From: Thioalkalicoccus limnaeus
GTDB lineage: Bacteria; Pseudomonadota; Gammaproteobacteria; Chromatiales; Chromatiaceae
DNA length: 64,000 nt
Assembly (NCBI RefSeq): GCF_041197575.1
Contig: NZ_JBDKXB010000009.1
Location: forward strand, 1-64,000
Direction of reading: 5' to 3'
Position numbers and translations under genes: made by a program. Below the pieces are notes generated by a model. That model did not search any database and was not told the origin of the DNA. It saw nothing but the letters and a program-made list of their open reading frames with translations. Below are positions 17,639-25,613 of the stretch, piece after piece (the first letter of the stretch is position 1; each line of letters opens with the position of its first letter).

Positions 17639-20374
17639 CTAAGGACTCGCCGCGGCCAGGCGTCGGCGCTGCCGCCAGACCACCAGCGCCAGCAAGGCCA
17701 GGGCCGGCACATAGAACCACTCGGGGGCCGGTCGTGCGGCGGGCATCAGGACGGCCTCGATCTGCCAGCCGCCCTCGAGTCCGAGGCGATCGGCCGGACT
17801 GCCGAAACGGACGAAGCCGACGCTGACCCGATCGCCGATCTCGACCAGACCCAATCCGGCCGCGGTGAGCCGGTCGTGGCCGTCGCCGGATTCGCCGAGC
17901 GGGAGCATGATCCGTTTCACGACCTCGTCGCCGGCCAAATCCCAACCGCGAACCTCGAGGCGCAGGTGCCCAGAGGCCGGGACCGCGGTCGCGGCGGCCC
18001 TGATCTCACTCGCCGGAAGGGCCGAGAAGGCTGGTTGAAAGCGATCCATCCAGAGCCCAGGCACGAACAGCGTCAAGGCGATCAGCAGCAGCGCCGCGGT
18101 CTCCCAAACGCGGTTGCGGGTGAGCAGATAGTGTTGGGTCGCGGCGGCGAAGGCCAGCATGCCGATCAGCGCGCCGGCGAAGGTCAGGGCCAGTTGCCAG
18201 CCGCTGTGGACGCCGATCAACAAGAGCTGTGGATTGAAGATGAACACGAACGGCAGCGTGATCGTGCGCAGGCTGTACCAGAGGGCCTGGATCCCGGTCT
18301 GGATCGGATTCGCCCGCGCCACGGCCGCGGCCGCGAACGACGCGAGCCCGACCGGCGGCGTCACGTCGGCCATGATGCCGAAATAAAACACGAACAGGTG
18401 GGCCGCGATCAGCGGGATCAGCAGACCGTTTTCGGCCCCGAGGGCCACGATCACCGGGGCCATCAGGGTCGCGACGATGATGTAGTTGGCCGTCGTCGGC
18501 AGGCCGAGGCCGAGGACCAGGCAGATCAGGGCCGTCAAGATCAGCATCGGCAGGATCAGGCCGCCGGACAGCCATTCGACCAGATCGGTCATGACCAGCG
18601 CGATGCCGGTCATCGCGACCGTGCCGACGATGATCCCGGCCGCGGCCGTGGCCACGCCGATGCCGATCATGTTGCGTGCCCCCTGTGCGAGGCCGTCGAC
18701 CAGGTCGCGCGCGCCGTGGGTCACGGCCCCGAGATAGCGGCCCTCGCCGCGGAACCAGGCGATCAGCGGCCGCTGGGTGAGCAGGATCGCGACCAGGAAC
18801 AGGATCGCCCAGAAGGCCGAGAGCCCGGGCGACAGGCGCTCGACGACCAGGCACCAGATCAGCACGATGACCGGCAGCAGGAAGTGCAGGCCACCCTGCA
18901 GCGTCGGCCCGGGCGCGGGCAGGATCGCGAGGTCGTCGGTCTCCGGCGGGGGGGGCGGCACCCGGCTGGCCCACCAGAGGAGCGCCAGGTAGGCGCCGAG
19001 GACCAGCGTCGCGATGACCCAGATCGAGTGCTCCGGGGCCACCGACTTGATCCAGCCGAGCCCGAAGTAGACGACCCCAGCGAGCACCAGGAACCCGCTG
19101 ACCGCGAGGCCGCCGGCGATCAGCCGGCGCAGCGGCCCGCTGTCGCTCGCGCGCGGCAGACCCGCGAGACCGGCCTTCGCGGCCTCGAGGTGGACGATAT
19201 AGAAGAGCGCGATGTAGGCGATCAGCGCCGGCAGGAAGGCGTGCTTGATGACCTCGACATAGGGGATGCCGACATACTCGACCATCAGGAAGGCCGCCGC
19301 CCCCATGACCGGTGGCATCAACTGGCCGTTGACCGAACTGGCGACCTCGACGGCCCCGGCCTTGGCCGGCGTGAAGCCGGTGCGTTTCATCAAGGGCACC
19401 GTGAAGGTGCCGGTGGTCACGACGTTGGCGATCGACGAGCCCGAGACCAGGCCGGTCATCGCCGACGCGGCGACCGCGGCCTTCGCCGGTCCGCCGCGCA
19501 GATGGCCGAGCAGCGCGAAGGCGACGCGGATGAAGTAGCCGCCGGCCCCGGCCCGTTCGAGCAGGGCGCCGAACAGCACGAACAGAAAGACGAAGCTGGT
19601 CGACACGCCGAGCGCGATGCCGAACACCCCCTCGTTCGACAGCCATTGTTGCGCCATCGCCCGCGCGAAGGACGCACCGCGGTGGGCCAACAGGTCCGGC
19701 ATCCAGGGGCCGGCGAAGGCGTAGACGAGGAACAGGCCGGCGATCACCATCAGCGCCGGGCCCAGCACCCGGCGCGTGGCCTCGAGCAACAGCAGCAGGC
19801 CGACGCCAGCCGCGATCAGGTCGGCGAGCAACGGCCGTCCCGGCCGTGTGGCGAGATCCTGGTGGAACAGAAACAAATACCCCGCGCACCAGGCCGCGAG
19901 CAGGGCGAGGACCCAGTCGAGCATCGGGATCCGCGCGAGCGGGACCAGGCGCGCGGCCGACCAGGCTAGCACCAACGCAACGGCGCCGATCGCGACGTAA
20001 GCGGGAACCCAGGGTCGGTCGGCGGCGTGCTGGGACCAGGCGAAGGCCCACAGGCCGAGACCGAGCACCAAATAGAAGGCCGCGGCGAGGCGCTGTTTGG
20101 TGTCGGTCGGCAGTCGGCCGGGGAACAGCAGAAAGGCGAGGAAGACGGCGAAGGCCAGGTGGATCGACCGGCCCTGGGTCTCCGGGATCACGCCGACGCC
20201 GAGCCAGAACGGGAGCGGCGAGACGATCCACAGCTGGAACAGCGACCAGCTCACCGCAACCAAATAGACGAGCCGGCGCGTCGCCGGGCCGGGGCGGCGC
20301 GCGCCGGTTTCCATCTGCTCGACCAGGCCGGCGGCCTCGTTGCCGCCGGCCCTGGTCGGTCCCGGGTGGGTCAC
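17639..20374 (-). CDS. TRAP transporter fused permease (TAXI type) with DUF3394 tail
   Basis: Membrane part of a sodium- or proton-coupled TRAP uptake system. About 911 residues with many hydrophobic helices: a DctQ-like 4-helix region near the N-terminus fused to a DctM-like 12-helix region (GALLERAGAGGYFIRVAFAL; 'GLPTTANYIIVATLMAPV' in the second half). The extension after the last permease helices (about 800-880, 'RLEVRGWDLAGDEVVKRIML' to the PDZ-like 'RFGSPADRLGLEGGW') matches the DUF3394 tail of fused TRAP permeases, and a final membrane helix follows. It begins three bases after the binding-protein gene, so the pair is one operon. Substrate not predictable. Confidence 0.93.
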   Translation of the reverse strand: MTHPGPTRAGGNEAAGLVEQMETGARRPGPATRRLVYLVAVSWSLFQLWIVSPLPFWLGVGVIPETQGRSIHLAFAVFLAFLLFPGRLPTDTKQRLAAAFYLVLGLGLWAFAWSQHAADRPWVPAYVAIGAVALVLAWSAARLVPLARIPMLDWVLALLAAWCAGYLFLFHQDLATRPGRPLLADLIAAGVGLLLLLEATRRVLGPALMVIAGLFLVYAFAGPWMPDLLAHRGASFARAMAQQWLSNEGVFGIALGVSTSFVFLFVLFGALLERAGAGGYFIRVAFALLGHLRGGPAKAAVAASAMTGLVSGSSIANVVTTGTFTVPLMKRTGFTPAKAGAVEVASSVNGQLMPPVMGAAAFLMVEYVGIPYVEVIKHAFLPALIAYIALFYIVHLEAAKAGLAGLPRASDSGPLRRLIAGGLAVSGFLVLAGVVYFGLGWIKSVAPEHSIWVIATLVLGAYLALLWWASRVPPPPPETDDLAILPAPGPTLQGGLHFLLPVIVLIWCLVVERLSPGLSAFWAILFLVAILLTQRPLIAWFRGEGRYLGAVTHGARDLVDGLAQGARNMIGIGVATAAAGIIVGTVAMTGIALVMTDLVEWLSGGLILPMLILTALICLVLGLGLPTTANYIIVATLMAPVIVALGAENGLLIPLIAAHLFVFYFGIMADVTPPVGLASFAAAAVARANPIQTGIQALWYSLRTITLPFVFIFNPQLLLIGVHSGWQLALTFAGALIGMLAFAAATQHYLLTRNRVWETAALLLIALTLFVPGLWMDRFQPAFSALPASEIRAAATAVPASGHLRLEVRGWDLAGDEVVKRIMLPLGESGDGHDRLTAAGLGLVEIGDRVSVGFVRFGSPADRLGLEGGWQIEAVLMPAARPAPEWFYVPALALLALVVWRQRRRLAAASP

Positions 20375-20377
20375 CGG

Positions 20378-21358
20378 TCAGTCTTGGAGCAGACCGGCCT
20401 CGCGGTAGTAGCGTTGTGCCCCCGCATGGATCGGCGCGGACAGTCCCGCACCGACCATCGTCGCCGGTTCGAGGACCGCGAAGGCCGGGTGCATCGTCTG
20501 GAAGGTCTCGAAATTCTCGAACACCGCACGCGTCAGATGGTAGACCGCGTCGTCGCTGGTGGCGGTCGAGGTCGTCAGGGTCGCGCCGACGCCGAAGGTG
20601 ACGATGTCGGCGTTCTGGCCGGGATACATGTTCGCCGGGATCCGGGTCTCGAAGTAATAGGGGGTCTTGTCGATCAGTGCCGCGACTTGTGGTCCTTCGA
20701 CCGGGATCAGCCGCGCCCCGCAGGTCGCGATCGGCTCCTGGATCGCGGCCGACGGATGACCGACGGTGAAGAGCACGACATCGATCCGGTTGTCGCACAG
20801 GGCCTGGCCCTGTTCGCGCGACGGCAGCTCCGAGGCCAGCGCGAAATCGCTCGCCGTCCAGCCGTACTCGGTCATCAGCCGCTCGACGGTGCCGCGCTGC
20901 CCGGAACCCGGGTTGCCGAGATTGACCCGTTTGCCGACGATGTCGGTGAAGCGCTCGATGCCGCTGTCCGGGCGCACCACGACCGTGAAGGGCTCCGGAT
21001 GAAGCGCGAACGCGGAACGCAGCTCTGGATTCGCGCCCTGTTCGGCGAAGGGTCCGGAGCCATGGAAGGCATGGTACTGCCAATCGGACTGGACGATGCC
21101 GAAGTCCATCTCGCCGGCGCCGATCGCATTGACGTTGAAGATGGAGCCGCCGGTGCTCTCGGCGGTGCAGCGCAGCCCGTGCGTTGCGCGGTCGCGGTTG
21201 ACCAGGCGACAGATGTTCTGGCCGGCCGGGTAATAGACCCCGGTCACGCCGCCGGTCCCGATCGTCACGAAGCGTTGATCGGCGGCGGGGCTCGCGGAGA
21301 CGGTCAACAGGGCGGCGGCGACGAGGCCGGCGGTAGGGCCGGAGACGGATCGAATCAT
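20378..21358 (-). CDS. TAXI-family TRAP transporter substrate-binding protein
   Basis: Periplasmic solute receptor of 326 residues with an N-terminal signal peptide (to about residue 25, ending ...SASPAA). The TAXI pattern is clear: 'FVTIGTGGVTGVYYPAGQNI' at the mature N-terminus, 'TGGSIFNVNAIGAGEMDFGI', then 'VNLGNPGSGQRGTVERLM'. Known TAXI proteins bind small acids such as glutamate or alpha-ketoglutarate, but the ligand here is unknown. It is the first gene of the operon, with GGAG upstream of its ATG. Confidence 0.94.
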   Translation of the reverse strand: MIRSVSGPTAGLVAAALLTVSASPAADQRFVTIGTGGVTGVYYPAGQNICRLVNRDRATHGLRCTAESTGGSIFNVNAIGAGEMDFGIVQSDWQYHAFHGSGPFAEQGANPELRSAFALHPEPFTVVVRPDSGIERFTDIVGKRVNLGNPGSGQRGTVERLMTEYGWTASDFALASELPSREQGQALCDNRIDVVLFTVGHPSAAIQEPIATCGARLIPVEGPQVAALIDKTPYYFETRIPANMYPGQNADIVTFGVGATLTTSTATSDDAVYHLTRAVFENFETFQTMHPAFAVLEPATMVGAGLSAPIHAGAQRYYREAGLLQD

Positions 21359-22160
21359 CGGTGAGCTCCTCTCGGTGGCGGGTTGGCGGTAACGACCCGG
21401 CCGGGCCAGGTTACGGCCGGCCGCCGCGATCGCAGCGGGCCGGGCCGCGTCGGTCAGGATACCGGTAACCCGCGAACGGCTCCACCCCAGCGCGCCGCCG
21501 TGCCAAGGCCTTTTGGCGGCCAGTACATTACCGGTCGCCGTTGAACTGAAGGGATCGAAGTCACGCTGCTTAGAAGCTGTTTGGAAATTACTATATCAAC
21601 GACTTACGCGACCGTCGCCGGGTTTCCGACTACTGAATGCTGCCCGAAACAGCGAGTTCGCCTGCTGACGACGATGTTGGCAGCCCGGAGACAGGCGCTC
21701 TGAGGAGTTTCCAAGCAGCTTCTTACGGTCGAGCTCCTCCTGCGCGAGCGGCGCGGGATCACGGCTGGAACAGAATACTCAGTCAAACTGCTCTCGAGAC
21801 CGAGAGGGTGTTCCTCGTGGCAGTGTAATTCCCGCCAAGCTGCTTTACGCGTCACCCCGACGACGGATAGGGCGCCAGAAGAATCATGCCGACCATCCCG
21901 GAAAGGTGCGGAGTGTACGTTTCCATGCCTTGACCTCGCATCCCGCCTCCACTACCGTCCTGTCTCGGCCCAGATTGGGCCCTCGAAACGGCTTGGATTT
22001 CCCACCCGTCTCCTGTCCCTCCGTTATCCGTCCTCGAGGCGTCCCGCGCCGGCATTGACGCATGGGCGCGGCGGGGTCTAAGTTGGCGTCATCGCCCGCA
22101 ACGGCACGCGCGACCCGGCCCCATCCCGACGACGCTCGTCCGACGACACCGAGGCCCCCG
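21359..22160. other. gene-poor stretch upstream of the TRAP operon
   Basis: No credible gene on either strand. It holds the TRAP promoter region and one small inverted-repeat element (21570-21725). The sequence is less GC-biased in codon positions than flanking genes, and the short open frames lack ribosome sites and family similarity. Confidence 0.5.
21570..21725. mobile_element. MITE-like element with 18-base terminal inverted repeats
   Basis: The left end TTAGAAGCTGTTTGGAAA (21570-21587) and the reverse complement of the right end, TAAGAAGCTGCTTGGAAA (21708-21725), match at 16 of 18 positions. The 156-base span contains no gene. The layout is that of a miniature inverted-repeat element moved by a transposase in trans; the parental family is not identified. 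Confidence 0.5.
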
Positions 22161-22496
22161 ATGGAAGCACACAAGCTCAAGACGATCGATGACCTGCGGC
22201 TGAGTCCCGAGGAACGCGTCGAGCTGGCCCCGGATTGGGTCTGCGAGATCGTCTCGCCCGGCCATGAACGCAAGGACACGCTGCACCTGCCGCTGCTGTT
22301 GCGCCGCTACGGAGTGCCCTTCTACTGGCTTATCTGGCCCGAGGACCGGGTGCTGCTCGCCCATGCCCTCGAGGCTGGCAACTACCGGATCGTCGCGACG
22401 TTGAAGGACGAGGCCCGCGCACGCATCCCGCCCTTCGACGCCGTCGAGCTCGATCTCGCCTACATCCTCGGTGCCGACCCGGCGGAGCCGCGTTGA
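22161..22496 (+). pseudogene. Uma2-family endonuclease with large internal deletion
   Basis: The reading frame (111 residues) begins like a Uma2/DUF820 protein ('KTIDDLRLSPEERVEL') and then jumps directly to the family's C-terminal third (APDWVCEIVSPGHERKD, VPFYWLIWPEDR, PFDAVELDLAYILG). The usual middle of roughly 90-100 residues, which carries most of the restriction-like fold including an acidic active-site residue, is absent, although the frame is preserved. It is probably inactive. The frame is open upstream to 22062 but without similarity. No partner gene nearby. Confidence 0.65.
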
Positions 22497-23037
22497 CCAC
22501 TCGTGCCCGCGCCACAGCGGCGGCTCTCGACAGTAGGAACCAAAGATGTGCCTCGAGGCCCGCGCCACGAGCAGGTGGCAGGGATGCGGGACCAGCACAC
22601 CGGTTGTTTGGCCAAACAAGCCGGCGTCACCAGGGGTTTCCGCACTCGCTCGAAAGATCGCCCCGCGTCTCCAAACCGAGGACCAATCGTGCTATTTTTT
22701 TAGCGCTGGACAATGCGTGATAAGGGTCACGCCGAAGGGGTCGCCGAAATTTTTCTGGTGGTATACCCGTTATTCTGCGGTGGCTGCGGCCTATCGTCGT
22801 GCCCTCACCTGCGCTTTGGGTGGGAGTCGGTGCTTCCCGAGCGCGCCGGGCATTTGGCTCGGGGTGCAGAGAGCGGCCGCGGATGTACCGGTCGATCGCC
22901 CAGCTTGCCACCGAAACCTGACCCAGCTCTTCGTCGATCGACCATCACATCGCTCGCCCTCGCGCGTGCCCGGCCTCCTGCGGACAGGGTCAGGACCAAC
23001 CACATGATGAAGCGCTCTGTAAATTAGAATTGAACCG
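22497..23037. other. no recognisable gene
   Basis: 541 bases following the Uma2 remnant. Six short open frames overlap here on both strands, none with a convincing ribosome site or family pattern. It looks like decayed intergenic sequence. Confidence 0.45.
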
Positions 23038-23439
23038 ATGCTGAAACAGGAAGCAACGCGGCTTGGTGCCTTGATTCAGGCCTATCTGCTGGCACGCTGG
23101 GGCGAGGAGCCCGACGCGTCGGCGTTGACCGAACTGGCGGCGGGCCTGGAGCCCGGGCTCCGGGACCGCATCGACGTCCTCGGTCTGGACGGCGAGCGGC
23201 TGCTGGATGTGGGTGCCGAGGCGGTGTTGGCCGAACTCGAATCCCTCGAGCGGGCCGCGGCCCGGGAGGATGCGCGGGTCGCGAACGCCGCCGACCGGAT
23301 CCGCGGCCGAGAGGCGAAGCAGCATAGCGCGGCGAGGCCGGAACGGCGTGACCCTCGGGTTCCTCCGGGGCGACCTCGCCCATCTGCCGGACCTGGGGGC
23401 CGTCGTTCACGCGGCCAACGCCGATCTCCGCAGCGTTGA
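23038..23439 (+). CDS. hypothetical protein
   Basis: Open frame of 133 residues starting with ATG. The first ~90 residues look like a genuine helical protein (Leu/Ala/Glu/Arg-rich, 'RIDVLGLDGERLLDVGAEAV', LAELESLERAAARED), while the last ~40 residues are Arg/Pro-rich, low in structure, and lie opposite a different frame that shows macro-domain-like sequence. This suggests an original gene that continued in the other frame after a frameshift near 23310-23340. No family recognised. Confidence 0.4.
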   Translation: MLKQEATRLGALIQAYLLARWGEEPDASALTELAAGLEPGLRDRIDVLGLDGERLLDVGAEAVLAELESLERAAAREDARVANAADRIRGREAKQHSAARPERRDPRVPPGRPRPSAGPGGRRSRGQRRSPQR

Positions 23440-23452
23440 TCTCCGCGGCGCA
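23340..23452 (+). pseudogene. possible macro-domain N-terminal remnant
   Basis: In the frame one base off from the preceding ORF, the translation FLRGDLAHLPDLGAVVHAAN followed by ADL resembles the start of macro domains (a GDI..L..DAIVNAANs.L pattern, binding ADP-ribose). The glycine-rich loop and the rest of the domain do not follow. If real, it is a broken gene; the similarity is short and could be chance. Confidence 0.25.
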
Positions 23453-23545
23453 CTGGTCGAGACGACACACGGCTCAGCGTGGAGCGAGGGACGAGGATCG
23501 TCAGGGGGGCCGTGACCGGGTGACTCCCTGCAGCGCTTTCTGGGG

Positions 23546-23692
23546 ACCTTGAAAAATTGCCATCCGGGCAATTTTTCAAGACGCGAAGCGAAAATGCGAT
23601 TTCCACTTCGCTTCATTTTCCGTCGCTTAGGCGACTGAAAATGGTGGGGCATCCTTGCCCCGCGCGGGCACCTTGAATTTTTCAAGGTGCCC
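23546..23692. mobile_element. hairpin-rich inverted-repeat element upstream of nadB
   Basis: Five consecutive hairpins fill this span: 23548-23561/23567-23580 (perfect 14 bp), 23585-23592/23607-23614 (8 bp), 23622-23626/23631-23635 (5 bp), 23646-23650/23657-23661 (5 bp), and 23666-23677/23681-23692 (perfect 12 bp). The outer sequence ACCTTGAAAAATT (23546-23558) recurs exactly as an inverted copy at 23676-23688. That gives 13-base terminal inverted repeats around a 143-base body, like a MITE or compound REP element. No gene inside. Confidence 0.6.
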
Positions 23693-23813
23693 TTCTGCGG
23701 TTCGAGAAGGTCGACAGGGTGCCACCACCCGCGCCAAGCGACCCGTTTTGGCGTTATCCTCGTCATATTCCGGTCATCGTCAAGGGTCCGGTCGTTTCGG
23801 AGGCGGTCACCCA

Positions 23814-25439
23814 ATGAGCCACACCCACAGGTACGATGTCATCATCCTCGGTAGCGGTGCCGCGGGCCTCAGCACGGCACTGCAACTGAGCGACGAGATC
23901 GCGATCGCGATCATTTCGAAACGAGATCTCGACGAAGGCAGCACCCGCTATGCCCAAGGTGGGATCTCGGCGGTCCTCGATGCCCAGGATTCGGTTGACT
24001 CCCACGTCCAGGACACCCTGTCGGCGGGTGCTGGGCTGTGCGACGAGGCGACCGTTCGTTGGGTCGTCGAACGCGGACCGGACCGTATTCGATGGCTGCT
24101 GGAACAAGGGGTTCAGTTCACGCGCAACGAAGACACGGACAGCGCCGGTGAGTTCCATCTGACCCGTGAAGGCGGTCACAGTCACCGGCGAGTCATTCAC
24201 GCTGCCGACGCGACGGGCCTCGAGGTCGAACAGACGCTCGTGTCGCGCGTGCGCGAGCGTTCCAACGTCACGGTGTTCGAGAACCATCTTGCCGTCGATC
24301 TGATCACGACGGCCAAGCTCGGTGGCCACGATCATCGTTGTCTCGGCGTCTATGCGCTCGACCGGCTCGCCGATCAGGTCGAAACCTTCGTGGCGCCGTT
24401 CGTCGTCATCGCGACCGGCGGGGCCAGCAAGGTCTACCTCTATACGAGCAATCCGGATGTCTCGACCGGCGACGGGATCGCGATGGCCTGGCGGGCAGGT
24501 TGCCGGGTCGCGAACATGGAGTTCATGCAGTTCCATCCGACCTGCCTCTATCACCCGCAGGCCAAGTCCTTTTTGGTCACCGAGGCCTTGCGTGGCGAAG
24601 GGGCGAGGCTGCTGCTGCCCGATGGGACCCGTTTCATGGCGGCCTTCGATCCACGCGCCGAGCTGGCCCCGCGCGATGTCGTCGCACGCGCGATCGACCA
24701 CGAGATGAAGCGCATCGGCAGCGAGTGCGTCTACCTGGACATCTCGCACCGGCCAGCCGATTTCGTGCGCGAGCACTTCCCGATGATCCACGCCCGGTGC
24801 CTGGAATTCGGTATCGATATCACCCGAGAACCGATCCCGGTCGTACCGGCCGCGCACTACACCTGCGGCGGGATCGTCACGGACAACGCCGGCCGGACCG
24901 ATTTGCCCGGCCTGTACGCCGTCGGCGAAGCGGCCTACACGGGTTTGCATGGCGCGAATCGAATGGCCAGCAACTCGCTGCTCGAATGTCTGGTCTTCGC
25001 CGAATCGGCGGCGCACGATATCGAGCTGCAACGCCCGCGTGCTGCTCCGGTCACCGAAGTGCCGCGCTGGGACGAAAGCCGCGTGACCGAACCGGATGAG
25101 AACGTCGTGGTCTCGCACAATTGGGATGAGCTGCGTCGTTTCATGTGGGACTACGTCGGGATCGTGCGCACGAACAAGCGTCTGCAACGCGCGAGGCGCC
25201 GGGCTGAGCTGCTCCGCCAGGAGATCATCGAGTATTACAGTCACTTCCGCGTCAGCAACGACCTGCTGGAATTGCGCAACCTCGTCGATCTGGCTGACCT
25301 GATCATCCAGTCGGCGCAACGGCGCCGCGAGAGCCGCGGTCTTCATTACACATCGGATTTCCCGTTTCAGGATGCACGCCAATGCAGCCCGACGATCCTG
25401 ATCCCCGAGGGGTATCGACCCCGCCGCGAGCGCCTGTGA
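23814..25439 (+). CDS. nadB: L-aspartate oxidase
   Basis: FAD enzyme that oxidises L-aspartate to iminoaspartate, the first step of de novo NAD synthesis. From ATG 23814 it has 541 residues (E. coli 540). The dinucleotide motif GSGAAGLSTAL is at the N-terminus, followed by 'STRYAQGGISAVLD', 'TREGGHSHRRVIHAADATG', 'MEFMQFHPTCLY', and 'GLHGANRMASNSLLECLVF'. The C-terminal helical domain is complete. A GGAGG lies nine bases upstream of the start. nadA and nadC are not in the window. Confidence 0.96.
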   Translation: MSHTHRYDVIILGSGAAGLSTALQLSDEIAIAIISKRDLDEGSTRYAQGGISAVLDAQDSVDSHVQDTLSAGAGLCDEATVRWVVERGPDRIRWLLEQGVQFTRNEDTDSAGEFHLTREGGHSHRRVIHAADATGLEVEQTLVSRVRERSNVTVFENHLAVDLITTAKLGGHDHRCLGVYALDRLADQVETFVAPFVVIATGGASKVYLYTSNPDVSTGDGIAMAWRAGCRVANMEFMQFHPTCLYHPQAKSFLVTEALRGEGARLLLPDGTRFMAAFDPRAELAPRDVVARAIDHEMKRIGSECVYLDISHRPADFVREHFPMIHARCLEFGIDITREPIPVVPAAHYTCGGIVTDNAGRTDLPGLYAVGEAAYTGLHGANRMASNSLLECLVFAESAAHDIELQRPRAAPVTEVPRWDESRVTEPDENVVVSHNWDELRRFMWDYVGIVRTNKRLQRARRRAELLRQEIIEYYSHFRVSNDLLELRNLVDLADLIIQSAQRRRESRGLHYTSDFPFQDARQCSPTILIPEGYRPRRERL

Positions 25440-25464
25440 TCAAATGCTCAACATTGAGATTGAC

Positions 25465-25483
25465 GCGGGTCAAATGGACCCGC
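25465..25483. promoter_or_regulatory. inverted repeat in the nadB-ppsA gap
   Basis: GCGGGTC and GACCCGC flank AAATG, a perfect 7-base dyad 26 bases after the nadB stop and about 130 bases before ppsA. It could be the nadB terminator (weak, no U-tract) or an operator for ppsA. Sequence alone does not decide. Confidence 0.35.
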
Positions 25484-25613
25484 TTCGGTTATCTTGCGGA
25501 ATTTTGACGGGGCCATCCCCCCGCCGCGGCCTCGGGTGGCCGCTCGCACAGGGGCCGGCCCTCCACCTGTCGGGTCCTCACCCGGCCGAGATGTCGAGAA
25601 CGGAGAGAGTGTG

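Noticed and set aside
17423..19969. 848-codon plus-strand frame opposite the TRAP permease
   Set aside because: Composition (Asp, Gln, Arg, Gly repeats) is that of a complement shadow.
18006..21083. Very long minus-strand open frame over the TRAP genes (about 1025 codons)
   Set aside because: High GC content keeps alternate frames open; the translation is Arg/Pro/Ala-rich with no family pattern, while the other frame encodes clear TRAP proteins.
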